Source: Sternotherus odoratus
Lineage: Eukaryota > Chordata > Testudines > Kinosternidae
Length of the DNA: 64,000 nt
Direction: 5' to 3'
Assembly: GCA_032164245.1 (NCBI GenBank)
Contig: JAVMKO010000003.1
Coordinates: forward strand, 39,372,890 to 39,436,889
Below, piece by piece: positions 1 through 12,939 of the stretch. Position 1 is the first letter of the stretch. Each line of letters begins with the position of its first letter. The notes beneath the pieces are model-generated. The model was not told where the DNA came from. It was given only the letters and a program-made list of their open reading frames with translations, and ran no database searches. Made by a program: the position numbers and the translations under genes.

Positions 1-89
1 AGAGTGGGGAAATAGAACCTTAACAAGCTCTATTGAAATCAATTTACACCACCTGAGAATCTGGCCTACTGTGTATATCTGTATATTTA

Positions 90-116
90 TCTATATCTAT
101 AGATAGATAGATAGAT
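90..116. repeat. TATC/GATA microsatellite
   Basis: A short run of TATC-type units passes into four tandem gata units (tatagatagatagatag). It is a simple tetranucleotide repeat with no sign of function. The surrounding 1 kb is AT-rich unique-looking DNA. Confidence 0.85.
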
Positions 117-2160
117 CCCAATTCTAGTTTGGCTCAAACAAATAGTCTGACTTCAATAGAACTACTTATGGGCAAGATTTAGTGCTGAGAATTTATTGAG
201 ACTTTATTTGATTCTGAATGAGGTTACCTGCAACTTAGATCTTTTCAAATGAAAGAGGTTGTTTGTTGGATTAATTTTAAAATGAAAGTGCTATTTGCAA
301 GTAGCAATGACTGAGAGAAATTGAAGGACTATCTAACAGTCGTATTTGGAAGAGAAGCAGAAAATCACAAACATTGATTTCAGAAGAGAAGCTATTCCGT
401 TTATTGTCTGGAGATTGCCCATCAGAGAACAATAAATTTCATTCACACTGATCTCTTGATATCCAGGCCAAAAAATAAATCTGAAAACAGACTTTTCTTT
501 AGCTTTGAAGCTTGCTATATGTTTGCTCCAGTATATATAATGGTGGCAGCAATCTTCCAAAGATCCACAACCACTTTTACACTGGTCTGACTGTATCACA
601 TGAGAAAATGTTCTGTAAAATTATTAAACTGATATTATAGATTTTTTTTCTTTTATGATCTTTCTCCTCATGTAAAGCTGTTGGAAACCTAGCAACTGGG
701 TTTATGCAGCAAGGGTGCAAAGCTGTGTCCATGTAGAACTGATTGCAGGATCAGAGCTTTGTGTTTTTGACAAATTCCAATGTAATAATGAAGTGAAACT
801 TACCCCATTTTAGTTTTTTTCTATAATTGGTTTGGGGGGGTTCATTTGTTTTTTTAAAAACAAAACATGCCTACCCCAGCCCACCATTCTCAACTGGGGA
901 GAAACATTAGAGCAGGGACTGGGAGGAAAGTCAGGTGACTAGTGCCTAACTACCAAGCTGTTGAGTATTTAATGTGGGTTACTCTCAATTTATTCTTTTG
1001 GAGCCATTCCACTTTGTAAAAGTAAAAAACTCATTAGAGCAGAGAGTTGAGCTGGAGATGCCCACATACCAGCTGAGCTCTATCCACCAGGACACCCCCA
1101 CTCACAAAGTCAGTGGCACCTAAATGTTGGCTTAGGGGCCTAAAGAGGCAGTTAGGCTCCTAAGTACCTTTGTGAATCTAGCCCTGGCTATAGCCACAAT
1201 TAAAACACAGCTGGTTCTACTCTGAGCATTATTATTACAAGTTAGCTGCTTTAAAGCATACTTCCCAAATTTACAACTGGAAGCAAAAGCCCCAACCAAT
1301 AATCAAAGCTGTTTTAAGGACATACCCCTCATATCCACTAACCCAACTCAGATAAATGCCTGAGGAAACACGCACTCTGTCCTGAAGGCTAATAAACATG
1401 GGCTAACTTGGACCAGTGCATGAAAGAGATCACAGAGTTGAAGCCCTCCATTGCAAATACCTTGGCACCAAACCACACCAACAATTTAGATCTAGCCCTA
1501 TTATTTTAGCCTCCTCAGTTAGTCTCTTAACCATGTGGAGGTGCACAATGAGAGATGGCAGTCTCTCAAATACCTAGGACCAAAGCTATAGAGGATTTTA
1601 AAGATCAGTTCAACACTGAATTTTCCCCAGAACTAAATCCACAGCTAAGGAACCCTCTAGATTAGAACACCGGAGTAATAAACTCCTTAGAAGGCTTGTT
1701 TAAAACATAGATTATTATAAACCCTGTGATGGGGCTTAACCCTGGTCACCTTCAAGGCAAGTGAAATAATCCCAGTTAGTCATGCTCTGCAGCTGTGGGG
1801 TGACTAACTAATTGCCTCCTGTTCATGGAGGTGGAGCTAGGCTTTATAGGGTGCTGAAGGAGCTCAGTAGAGGAGGTAGGGAGTATGTTTGATTTTTCTG
1901 GTAGGATGGGGGGGGGGGGGAGGAGGCAGCAAGTCATAGGGACAGAATTGATTGTGGTAAGCCCTGAAATGGGGGCAAGATCCAGCAAGAGAATTTAGAG
2001 GAGGCAGGAAGGCAAGCCACAGGGAACAGAGAGACAGGGTTTGTAAATAGAGGGAGAAGTCTTCATTAGCAGATGAAAGTATATAGATTACTCAGATTGT
2101 TTGGATTTCTCACATTTTTTGGATTTTTATTTGCACCTTTTGATTACTCTGGAAAGTGTT
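117..2160. other. Gene-free DNA with weak repeat traces
   Basis: I see no credible gene here. Around 1040-1180 there is a segment that looks like a decayed reverse-strand Pol III SINE (ccagctgagctctatccacc) followed by repetitive text of the kind 'taggcacctaagtacc'. From about 1725 a block beginning tgatggggcttaaccctgg resembles an old LTR, but I could not find its ends or a target duplication. A 13-base G run lies at 1908-1920. All of these readings are tentative. Confidence 0.4.
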
Positions 2161-2769
2161 TGAACTTTATATGTTTTGGTTGAAGGGCTAATCTGCAGAA
2201 GACCTGATGGGGGCAGATGGTCTGTGGGAGATATCTGAGTTGAGGTTTTTGGTAGTAGTACCCACAGAGGCGGGGGGTATTCCAAGGGTGAGTATGTCCC
2301 TTCACAAGCCCCAATTACTATGGTCATGTGAGACCACCTTAAACTTTTTTCAAATAAGAACAATATAGAAAGGGAGAATCTTTTTTTCCTACTTTTCACT
2401 ACCACCTCTCCTTTATCCAGTGTAGAATAAAGAATAGGAAAGTTAAAAAAAACTGAGTGGGATTTTTTCCCCTGATATTTCCAAATAGGGTTGTGGTTTT
2501 TTTGTTTGTTTTTTGTTAAAGTTAGACATTTTCCTATTAAAAATGTTTCCACTGAAATTCCATTTTTCAACAGGAATCTTTTCAAAAAAACATTTTATAA
2601 TCTTTATTGTAAGTGCTTGCCTCATACCCCTGATTTGTGTGTAGGAATGTGTTATTGGAGACCTAGAGCCCTGTCAGAGAGAAAATGCTTCTCCGTGGAA
2701 GTCCCTGGCTTCTATTTTCCACGTATGGGAGTTGCCTTTCCACAGTCCCCTCTCTTTTCTCTCTCTCTA

Positions 2770-2800
2770 CCCCCTCCCCCCCCCCCCACACACACACACA
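2770..2800. repeat. Poly-C/(CA)n simple repeat
   Basis: A C-rich tract of about a dozen bases runs directly into (CA)n. Short reading frames across it exist on both strands only because the tract lacks stops; they are not genes. The flanks (2161-3489) hold no feature I can name. Confidence 0.9.
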
Positions 2801-3489
2801 TGGGACACTCAGGGAGAATCTTTGCAAGAAAATTGTTGTGGGGATCCAGCATAAAAGGTTTAAGCCTCCCCCTGTAATTTTATAGTGGAATGAGTCAAAG
2901 TGGGCCCTTGTTGTAAATGAGTAAGCCAATAAACCTTTGGAATACAAAACGGAAAAGTATAAGACTATTTTGGATACTCTTTTTATTTATGCATTTTAGT
3001 AGGGGAAAAAGCACATAAAGAAGAAAATATTTTTTTCTGTACATCCTCCAGAAGCAGTTTCAACAACACAGCTCCAGGTACTAAATATGGCTTACGTTTA
3101 ACCTGGCCACACAATTTGTAGTACTGTAATTTGCTTGAACTCCAGTGTGACTGAAGATTTCTTTTGAAGATCCGTCACTATACTGAGAACTGAATAAATA
3201 AAACAGGAACATCAATAAGGACTAAAACTTGAAAGTAAAAGCATTAAGATGTCACATAAGGCAACCATAAAACATTCAAATGTGTAAGGTGGGGTTTATA
3301 ATGAAGTGAAGAAGGGTCTAGAAATTATAGCCACAGAATGTGAAGATGGGCAGAAGGGAAATTAGTCTAATTGTTTTAGAAATATCTGGGACCAGAGTCT
3401 CAACTAGTATAGGGTATAGCTACACAATGGAGCTCTATGCCAACTTGTATCAGGGGAAGTTCTCAGTGACCTTTTGTAGTGTTCTTAAT

Positions 3490-4280
3490 GTCAGTTTTAA
3501 AATATGGAGCGGGGTGGAGGGATGCAGTCCTGAAACACTGAAATTGAGAAATAGCATGAATGAGTTGTGGCAACCTTACTAATGCGTTCCATCCCCCATC
3601 TATTACTGTCTGTCTTTTGCTCTTGGACAGCAATATGTGGTACATGGAGTTGGGCTCATCTTTAATCAGCATGGCTTGGTACCTAAATTCTCAGGCTGGC
3701 TGTTATTCCCACAGTCTAGCTCAGCCTTCCAACTCTCCCCACTCCTTTGGTCCTCCTGGCATGATCATGCAAAATTGTTCCAGCTTGATTAATTCTACCA
3801 CCAAAGATTTTGACTTCAGCCACCACTTGCAAAGATCCTGGAACCATTGAGCCATGATTCTGAATGAACTCTTCTGTTCTAAATTGCTGGAGATACGGTT
3901 TATTTTGAGTTGATCCAAAATTGCTGGTTTGGACAACTTGTAGTCTTTTGCAGACAGACAGTCCTTACCCACTGAGTTGCTTGAAATCCTTAAATCAGAT
4001 ATAAGGCCACCCTAAGTAGCCACCAGTTATTGGGACACTGCTGTGCTGTTGAGACACTCCAAAATCTCTAGAAGTGTCTCTGGGTTGTTGTCTGGTTCCA
4101 TTTTAGTCCCATTTACTCCATCCCACGTAATGGTAGGAGGACCTGTGGCCCTACCTTTCACCTCTGTCCTATTTGTTCCGTGACCCGCAACGTTATTTTC
4201 TGTTGTGCTTGCTGCACAAACTGAAGCTGCTCTTGCTTCTGCTGCTCTCTCAACCACTTCAACAAGCACTCTTGTTTTTC
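3490..4280 (-). pseudogene. Gypsy gag fossil with SCAN-like capsid segment
   Basis: Reading the reverse strand, two frames follow each other. An N-terminal part (about 4269-4027) contains MEPDNNPETLLEILECL, and a second part (about 3972-3721) contains FQDLCKWWLKSK and then VELIKLEQFCMIMPGGPKEW. The second motif resembles the core of SCAN domains, with a leucine-rich helix, the LEQF turn, an I-x-P and a following W. SCAN domains are known to derive from the capsid of Gmr1-like Ty3/gypsy elements, so the simplest reading is a decayed gag rather than a SCAN zinc-finger gene; no C2H2 zinc fingers follow. A further reverse frame (3672-3463) may continue it. At least one stop or frameshift separates the two parts, so it is not functional. 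A pol fossil from the same type of element lies at 18386-19590, but the two are too far apart to be assumed to be one copy. Confidence 0.6.
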
Positions 4281-4289
4281 ATCATGTAT

Positions 4290-6900
4290 AAATTGTAACT
4301 TACAGTGTGACTAATGACATTCTGCACTCCAGCGAGTTATAGGCCTGACAACTCCTCGTATGGTAAACAGGGGTCTCTTCTAGTGCTTCATAGAAGATGA
4401 GTTTTCATTTTGAGAAATAACTTGTGTACTGAGCACAAACTGCTGGTGAATTTTGCTCTTCCTTTGTGCGATGCTGTTTATATTGCAATATGGAATAATG
4501 GTTACTAGTTACATTTTTATCACTGCAGTAAAAACTGAGGAAATAAAATCTCTTAATAAGCAATCAAGCTATATAAATAAAGGACTAGACCCCTTACTTT
4601 ACCTCTGCATCAAGTATAGCTTGACTGGGAGTGCCAGTCAGGTCTGAAACATCTAAATTCTGATTTCAAAATTAGTTTTGGTTAAACTCCTTTCCAACAG
4701 TTCCAGAAGCTTGGATACCTTTAGGTAGGATGCTTGCTTGGTAAATTGATAATGACTTGTACTAAAGATGCATAGTTTTACAGTTGCAATGCACCTCAAC
4801 AGAATAGTACAGAATTAGAATAAAGTAGCTTTTATGTGATAGGTCTTTTAGAACAACTCAAGATTTCCAAAAGATACAAAGAATAGACTCACTAAGTTCA
4901 CTGCAAAGAAACAACAAAATATTTTGATGTCATAGAGTGATATATCCAAAAATAGATATAACAATGTAATTGGCTTTTGTCTGCCACCAGAAGTGTCCTC
5001 ATCTGGGAGATATAGTGTATGACTTTCAATTACCAACATCATCACAGTCTAAAGACCCATAAAACATGTGAAAGTGGCCCACAGATCTCCCAGAATCAGG
5101 TAGTTCCCTGGGCAGAGTTTCCAAAATAGCTCTACATCAGCCCTTGCCCCATAGTCCCTGGAGGAGGAGGCATGCTGGGGGCATATTGGAGAAAGAAAGG
5201 GATAGAACTCAAGTGAATTACAGTCCAGCTCTTCTCGGCTGATGGATGATTCATAGAAAATAAGAGCTGCCTGAGTGTAAGGTTGAGCAGCCTTGAAAGT
5301 GCCCATGGCACAGGCAAAACTACAAGGAAGCACCTTTCCCTTTTACTGTATTAAGTGCAGGAATGGACAATCAAGGGCCATATATTTTTATACCTGCTGT
5401 GTACTTTTTGTTAATCTTAATTTTTCCATTGACTTTAGTTACTTCTTCGTTGGCTCACGAGATTTGCCCAAGCTCTCAAAATGTGCACTTGTCTGTGTCC
5501 ATAATACGTCACTGGAGGACAATGGGCCCGATTCTCCTCGGTCTAACTAGTAAAAATCAGGAGTAACCACTAGCGTCAATGAAGTCTCACCAGTGTGAGA
5601 GTAGAATCAGGCCTGATTGTATTTAATTTCAGGTACTGCTGTGAAAGACTTTACAAATGGCATGGCAGAGACTTTTTACTGGTCCCAATTTTATTACATA
5701 TGAATCCTAACAGCCCTCCTGAGAGCAAAAGCTGTCTATTGCCCAATTTTTCCTTGTCAATTCACCCTGTTACAACAGATGAACATTATCTTGACATTCT
5801 GTGCATTGTTCTATTTATTTTCACTTGTTACTATTGTAGCCAGGCATCCAGCTGAACACAGATTCAATTTCTGAAGCACCTGAAGGTAGTGTCAGCATGA
5901 AGGAAACATGGCAATGGTGTATTCAGGTAGACTAATGCTCAGGAGAATTATACTGAATTGTAAGTCAAAAATCAAGCATCCTCTAAAATGCTTGACAGTA
6001 GGTAATGCAGCTTTAAGGACTTGCCTAGAGTAAAATACGTATACACACAAGCTAGTTACAAGGATCAAGGGAAGAACATTCTGATTACCCCTAATGCAAT
6101 TCAGGCAGTAGATGTTGCTTTGATTCCTCATTGCAAAACACTTTTTCAGTGGTAAATTGCAGTATCTTCCCCACTGAGGATAGATTACATGCACTGGGGG
6201 ATGATTTGTGCTTTTTTGGTCTTTTTTTTGTTTTGTTTTCCTTTTCCATTATGAGAAAAGCTATACGGTATAAAAGTGTGGTTGACTGAGGAGTTATAAT
6301 GAGGAACATTCAGTCTCTGTACCACTGAAGTCCCAAGGTGGAGCTATGTGGGATGTCTGCTGTCAGAGTGAATTCATGGGGGTCAGCTTCTGCCTATGCA
6401 CTCTGGAGGGATCTTTAATATACCTCTGTAGGCTAGCACTGAAAGACAGGCCAGCCTTCACAGGTACTGGGAAGGCCAATTGAGAGGCCATCAGACTGGT
6501 GCGTCTGTGTGTCAGGAAGCAGCAGCTATAGCAGACTCTGGGAAACCTAATGAGTGTAGGTGGCCTGTAGTCAGCTGCCTGCTTGGCTATGATGTTCTCA
6601 TTGGCTGGAAGGGTCAACAGACTGGCTCTAAAACCCAGCAGCAGCAGTTCAGCGGCTGCTGAAAGCATTTACCCACAGCTGTAAGCATTTCTGTCTCCTT
6701 ACACCCACCCTTACCTTTCTTGGCTGTGACTTGCTTCACTCCAAGTAACCCTGACCTGACACTTGATTCCAGTTCCTGACTTCAGCTCTAGCACCCAGCT
6801 TCAAGCTCTGAACCCAGGCTCTGACTCCTGACTGATCCCTGCTCTAACCATTAGGCCTGACCCCTGCTCGACATGGTTGCCCATTTCCTAGTCATGGAGA
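4290..6900. other. Gene-free DNA, possible LTR relic at its end
   Basis: No gene is supported. A short block at 5522-5622 begins gggcccgattctcc and ends with the near-inverted agaatcaggcctga, which suggests a small old MITE. From about 6340 to 6920 the composition becomes richer in C and G, with repeated 'ctctgac/ctgacc' text typical of degraded LTRs. I found no TSD or promoter that would fix boundaries, so no element is called. Confidence 0.35.
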
Positions 6901-7775
6901 CTGTGGCTCCGGTGGCACTAGCACGTTGCAGAAATGCATGGCAGGGCTGTGGCTAATACTACCGTTGCCCACAGGTTTAAGGTGTGGCTACAGAAAAGGA
7001 GGAACTGGGCTGCAGTCAGGAAAAAATGAAAAAATCCCCCTTCCCCTGCCGTCCCCCAGACACTTCCAGTGCTCCACCCAAAAAAACTTGCCTACAGGAT
7101 GGGAGAGGGGTTGTTTCAAATTTTTCTCACCATGTTCTGCTAGTGTAGACAGGACACCAGATCTTCAAACAGCATTTTTTTCTTATATCTATTTTTTGGG
7201 GACACTGGTGCCTAATTGAGGTCTGCACTGGAACACCCCTACTGGGTGGTTGCCCCAGTTCAGTAAGATTTTAAAATAAAGACTCAATCTCCAAATGTAT
7301 CCATACTGCGATGTCTGTCTCATTATTTCTATGTCCACAGGAACAAAAACCTTTAGCTGTTCAAAAGATTGCTTGGTTTAGATGACCTGGTTCCCTACTG
7401 AGGCGCTACAGCTGTAAGCAGTTCTTGAGAGCTGACTTAGACAAATTAAAAGTGAAAACTTCCATAGGCTTTAGGGACTGAAGAGTCCTAAATGTAGTAA
7501 TAGTGGTTATGGTCTCTAGTAACTAAGTAAAAATAGATTGCTATTTTATTGGCATAGGGACATGATAGAGACTAATGCATCTGGCATGGTTGTAGTATAG
7601 ATAGATTTTGTAAATTTCTTTTCTCACTATTTTTTAATGTTTTATGATAGGAGATTTGGGCCAATAATTTGGAATCATATAAAATGTGGAGTCTTAAAAT
7701 AAGTGAAATATAAATACATATAAAAAGTGATGTTTATTTGGCAATTTTACATTATAGCTTTAGTACACATGAACT

Positions 7776-8281
7776 GACAGAATGAGTCTTTCAGGGTCCT
7801 GAGCAAAGGTAGGTGGGCCTAGTGGTAGGAACTCAGTAGATGGAAACAACCACCAACATTCAGAGTCAGTATCTGGGTCAGTAATCAGGCCAAGGGTTAG
7901 AACTGGAGACAGGTCAGGGATCAAGCTGAAGGTCAATACTTAGAGTCCATGTGGGTGTTTGATTGGGAGTCAAGGGTCAAGTCAGAACAGAGGTCAATAC
8001 ACGGAGCTCCACAATAGTGAATGCAAGGTGGTTGTGGCAGCTAGCAAGAGATCCACATAGTTACCTGAATGCTTCCTGAAATGCTCCTTGGGTTTATATA
8101 GGTCAGAGGGCCAATCAGATGCCATGAAGCTGCTGTCTGTCAAACTTCCTGTGGTTTGCGCCCTGGGTGGGAAGTGGGTGGTGGGAAGGGGACTGCAAGT
8201 TTGTTATTGCAGGGTGGTAGAGTGGAGGTGTTTGCTGCCTGGCAACTCTCAGCCTGGATTTGAAACCCACTTGTCCTAACA
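7776..8281 (-). mobile_element. Probable LTR, reverse orientation
   Basis: On the reverse strand the block begins TGTTAGGACAAGTGGG (LTR-like TG start near 8281), then has a CCAAT-type site in reverse (gccaatcag near 8111) and a TATA element, CTATATAAACC, at about 8091-8101, followed by about 300 bp to a possible CA end near 7776. The order CCAAT, TATA, downstream region fits a retroviral or gypsy LTR promoter. I found no matching TSD, so the ends are approximate. It could instead be the promoter of another repeat class. Confidence 0.4.
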
Positions 8282-8909
8282 AAGGCAAAGTAAACAGGGC
8301 TATTTTAGCTTCTAATAAGTACCATTTATTAGTACTGATAAAAATATTTAAATGAAGTCTTCAATTTGAAAAATGAAAAATCATTCACAAAAAATCATCC
8401 AGGCCACAGTGTGTGGGGTTTTGTTTGGTTTCTTGAAAAATTGTGGCATTGCTAATTCTTTATTGAAAACATCATCCAATTATTGAACCAGTTATCGATT
8501 TATTGACTAAAAACATTGCAAAATACTAATAATCCTTTCAATCACATTTCAATAATGTTGATTAAAATAGCTAGTTATCATACTTCTAAATCTACTTCTG
8601 AGGTATTTTGCTGCACATTAAAACTTTCCTCTTTGTTAGTCTAGCATACAAATCCACCTATGGTAGCAAAGATGAAAATGCTAGCACAGACGGTGTACAG
8701 GTGCTTTTACCATTTTGTTGAGCCTGCTCTGTATAGGTCTAGATGACATGATGATAAAAACACTACAGGTTGATCTGTCCTCACTACCACCAGAGGAGTT
8801 GCACAGGCCTAAACCAATCTTGTGGGAAGTGCTGAATTTCAAATTTAAATTCAGGTTAATTTATCTGAGTCTATGATGTAAATGGTCCATGCTTTATCTT
8901 AGTCTACAT

Positions 8910-10015
8910 GAGCAGTTCTCAAACTGTGGGTTGGGACTCGAAAAGTTGGTCACAACCTGTCAAGGTCTGCCTCCCCACTCTGAACTCTAGGGTAAAGATG
9001 TGGGGACCCCGCATGAAAGAAGAAATACCCCCCCCCCAAGCTTATTTTACCAGCTTAGGTTAAAAACTTTTCCCCAGAACCCAAACTTCTCCAGTTTGGA
9101 CTTGGAATAATGCTGCCACCACCAATTTAAGCCCCCAAAACCCTGGGTTAGGGTAAATTGGAACCCCCTTCTTTAATCACCCCAAAATCTCCTCCTTTCA
9201 CCTGGGAGAGGTTTGAGAACAAAGAAATCTCTCACTTTCTATGAGACGTGCCTGATCCAAACCAGGATCTATCCAATGAAAACAAGCAGACAGAATCTTA
9301 AAGGGAAGATTTTAATAAAAGAAAAAGAGAAAAGCATAAACTCCTTGTACAGAAATCAATAGAAAAACAACCCACTAACATCACACAGTATAACTGATCC
9401 CTCTCTGGTAATTCTTCCCCTGCCAAAGCTTAACAGTAAAGAAACACCATGGATCAATTATCAAGTGATACAGTTCAAGCATACAATTCACTTACTACTG
9501 GACTTGACTTATTAGAAGATTATAGAAATGTAGTTAGAGACAGAAGGTTGGTTCGTCCCATAGCCAGGCGAACAGCAGCACGAGTGAGAGGAGGGAGCTA
9601 AAACCGAAACTAAAAACTCTCTTGTCTCCGGGGTTAATTAGCATTCCCTCTCAGGTTACTTGCAGGTTAACCCTTTACAGGTAAAACATTAATTCTAAGC
9701 TACTTTATACTTATGACACAACCCCATGGTAATGAGGTCACGAAGGCTGGTGTTAGACTTGCTGGGGCCAGGGCTGAAGTGAGACTCAGATTATAGGTCT
9801 GTAGGCCTCTGACTGAAGCCCTGGGGCTTTGCCCCTTCCCCCCCTCCCCCCACGCTTGGAATGGTGGGGCTCAGGCTTTTGTTTTGTCCCTCCCCATCCC
9901 AGCCCCGGGCAGCTGGGCTCAGGTGGGGTAAGACTATGGTCCCCCCCTCTTGTGGTCATTTAATAATTTTTGTAGTCACAAGAGGGTTGCAGTGTAATGA
10001 AGTTTGAGAACCTTG
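8910..10015 (+). mobile_element. hAT DNA transposon, non-autonomous, split by an LTR
   Basis: The ends are an imperfect inverted repeat: cagttctcaaactgtggg at the left and agtttgagaaccttg at the right. An exact 8-bp duplication, gtctacat, flanks the element at 8902-8909 and 10016-10023, which is the hAT signature. Removing the LTR and its TSD leaves about 340 bp with no coding capacity. The right half has GC-rich text (cctggggctttgcccc) common in such elements. Mobilisation would have required a hAT transposase supplied elsewhere. Confidence 0.8.
8958..9718 (-). mobile_element. Solo LTR inserted in a hAT element
   Basis: The 761-bp unit starts with TG and ends with CA on both strands. It is flanked by the 5-bp duplication caacc at 8953-8957 and 9719-9723. 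No internal gag, pol or env remains, so it is a solo LTR left by recombination between two LTRs. Reverse orientation (TGTCATAAGTATAAAG as the 5' end) is inferred from recollection of similar turtle LTRs; no clear TATA or polyadenylation signal proves it. The LTR is younger than the hAT it interrupts. Its family (ERV or gypsy) cannot be settled from the LTR alone. Confidence 0.75.
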
Positions 10016-10023
10016 GTCTACAT

Positions 10024-10958
10024 TTTACATCAGTTCAATCAAAAATGCCAAGGCCCGGGCAGGGGAGAAAGGAATATCTTATGCTGTTAACTCCCAGTAA
10101 CTTTACAAGAAATGATAAGGGCCAAATTTTAATTGTCTCTTTTAATGCCTGTTCTTGGATGTGAAACCACTATTTTAGTAACCTGAGGTTCTTCCTATGC
10201 GCTGGGGCTCACCATGATTAAAGATGAGAAAAATACTCACAATTATTAATTATGGATATTTATTAAAGGAAAAACAAACAAGCAGTAAACTTACTTCATT
10301 TACAATTTCTTCAGTAGGTCCACTTTGAAGAAAGTTTTCAACAGAGATTGCAGTTTAAAGAGTGGGTCCACCCAGATGAGGACACTCTTCAATAAGTTAA
10401 GACCAAAGTATACTATTCCCCAAGTCAGATTTCAGGGTGTCATGGATAACTTAAAACGTGTATAGATGGGCAAGGGAAGTTGATTTAAGGGTTGTATTCC
10501 TATGTGGTATATCAGAGACAATCTAAACAGTTTATAAATCATCAGATATTGGTAGAGAGGCAGCTGAGGCTATGATAGACTCTGTCACTACTTCTAGGAT
10601 ACCCACTGATCATTAGGAAATGTTTATGGCTGACTGAGTTTTTTTGTTTTTTGTTTTTTCTTTCTCTCCAGTTCTCAGCCTGAACCTGAAACTATGGCAG
10701 GATGGATGGAGGTAACCTTGGATAACTGCAGCAGTCTGGATGCACCAGTATAACCCAAATATAACTTGGGAATGTACTGTAATTTTTGTTCTTTATTCTT
10801 AATTAATCATATTTTATTGAAACACATATTAATCCACAAGGAATATTATCGATACATGTTTTGTTACTATTACTTTATTTTGACATTTTTATGTAGGGAA
10901 CATTACAATAAAACATTAACATACTACATCATATATTACTTATTCAGGATCAAGTTAA
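10024..10958. other. Gene-free AT-rich DNA
   Basis: I see no gene, RNA or clear repeat in this stretch. It carries a T-rich tract near 10640-10665 and a run of AT-rich DNA before the pogo-like element. Confidence 0.5.
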
Positions 10959-10960
10959 TA

Positions 10961-11873
10961 CAGTAACTTTTCACTTAATGTCATACCTGTTAACATTGTT
11001 TCATTGTTATGTTGCTGATCTATTAGAGAACATACTCGTTTAAAGTTGTGCAATGCTTGCTTATAACGTTGTTTGGATGCTGCTTGCTAGTGAGTGGGGG
11101 CTTGGAATCAGGGTGAGCCAGTAGCCCCCATATCAGCTTCCCTTCATCCCATGCCCAGAGCATCCCATCACCAGCAGGCCCTGAACCTCCCACATGCAGC
11201 AATCAGCTGTTTCACAGCGTTCAGAAGGCTCTGGGGCGGGAGAAGAGAGGGTGCAGAGGGATGCAGAGAGAGGAGAGAGGAAGGGGAGGAGGGTGCATGC
11301 CTCCCACACCCAGTAATCAGCTGTTTCACGGCATTCAGGAGGCAGGGGGGAAGGAGTGAGGAAGCGGCATGCTGGAGGGAAGGGGTTGAAGTGGGGTTGG
11401 GCCACGGCCAGTGCGAAGTGGGGTTGAACCACGGCCAGTGGGAGCTGCGATTGGTTGAACCTGTGGATGCGGCAGGTAAACAAACCGGCCAGGCCTGCCA
11501 AGGGTGCTTACTCTGTGTGGCCGCATACCAAGGTTGCCGATCCCTCGGTTAACCCTTGGGGACTCAGCCAAGTGCTAGTTCATCATTTAGCAGCAAGGCA
11601 TTCTCCTAGGAAATATCCCACCTGATATCAACACGGTTGCCTTAGGAGAAGCTCAGGGAGCCCATGAGCAGATCCTCGGACAATCCTCTGATTAGAACTT
11701 GTTTAAAACTTACACAGTATATGGCTTTTGTCTGGCAAAAAAAACCACGCTGGAAACTATGCCCACCCCCATTTACATTAATTCTTATGGGGAAATTAGA
11801 TTTGTTTAACACTGTTTCTCTTAAAGTCGTATTTTTCAAGAACATAACTACAACGTTGAGTGAGGAGTTACTG
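10961..11873 (+). mobile_element. pogo/Tigger-like DNA transposon, non-autonomous
   Basis: The left end cagtaacttttcacttaatg and the right end, read in reverse as cagtaactcctcactcaacg, match at most positions. TA dinucleotides lie directly outside both ends (10959-10960 and 11874-11875), as expected for the Tc1/mariner/pogo group. The middle is GC-rich and holds a tandem pair with a period of about 114 bp (units starting near 11186 and 11300, each with atcagctgtttcac) and a shorter duplication around ccacggccagtg (11401-11442). Frames on both strands through this GC-rich part are non-coding by-products. No transposase is present. Confidence 0.65.
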
Positions 11874-11875
11874 TA

Positions 11876-12939
11876 GTCAAGAAACCTGGCTAAAGATTTT
11901 GCCTGGGGCATCATCCTTCTCTGAGTATGTTGAAAGGGTGACCAAATTTCTAATACCTGTCCCATTTTTGGCACTTTGTGTACATATGCAGTGTGAAAAC
12001 TTTTTCCATCATGAGGAAAGGCCATATTTTACTATACCAAAATTCCACAGGAAGAGAGGTCACATGTATTTCCAGTCATGTGCATTACAAAGTCTAGCTG
12101 CTAGCAATAAAAAAATTAATTATTTTGTCACTCTGTTTAAAATGCAGCTCCTCTTCCTATCATTTTCAGATGTCCAAATGAAGTGTTGCAATGGAGTGTC
12201 AGAACAGCTCTCAGGTACTGTAGTTCAGCCTGAGTACTTATTCAGCGAGCTGAAAAGAAATGAGACTTTTTTTATTGTCCCCCAAGGACTGACTGTTTTT
12301 CATTTTGGAGTCCCTCATAGATCTTCCTGAAAGGGCAGATGTAGCAGCATGGTAGTGTGGGGAAATACTTGAAGGTCTGAATCTTATGTTGCCTCCTTTG
12401 TCTTGCAACTTGTTTTTCAGGCAGCTAACTTGGATAGGAAAGTGAAGATCAGGAGCTGGTAGAAGCTAAATTGGCTTATCCCACAACATGTCAGTGAGTT
12501 TAGGGTGAAATATTTGTCTCACTGTGTGTATGGTTCATGCCGGGGCAGAAGGCGAAGCCAAGGCTCATTGCACCACTAAGTTTTGTTGACTTCTATTTTG
12601 AGGGAACAAGCAGGACACTTGGGGTGTATAGGCCTTTTGCTGGCCTTCAACTCACTGCAGCACATGTCATGTTTCAAGCATCAAATTAAATATAGGCTCA
12701 GGCAAAATCTGATACATGTTATATGGGTGGCTATTAAGGTTGCATGGCACTTCCCAGTATAAGACCCTAGTTTCATTTTCTTATAGCTTTGGAAAAAACA
12801 TTGATTTTTTTCTGGGCTGATTTTTTTCCCTATGTTGGGTGTTTGCCTTAAGCTGAATTTTATTGGAAAAAATCTGCCATTTCCAAGAATGAGACAAGGG
12901 GGCAAATACATAATTTTTCCCAAGTTAAAAGTTTCTTAA
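11876..12939. other. Gene-free DNA
   Basis: Nothing I can name is present. Open frames of up to 156 codons occur on the forward strand (11860-12330), but they show no domain, have no splice context and run into the preceding transposon end. Confidence 0.5.

Noticed and set aside
3490..4280. A SCAN zinc-finger host gene.
   Set aside because: The SCAN-like segment is broken by stops and shifts, has gag-like sequence before it and no C2H2 fingers after it.
11094..11571. Overlapping frames of 78-152 codons on both strands.
   Set aside because: They lie in the GC-rich core of a pogo-like element, include its tandem duplication, and show no transposase or other domain.
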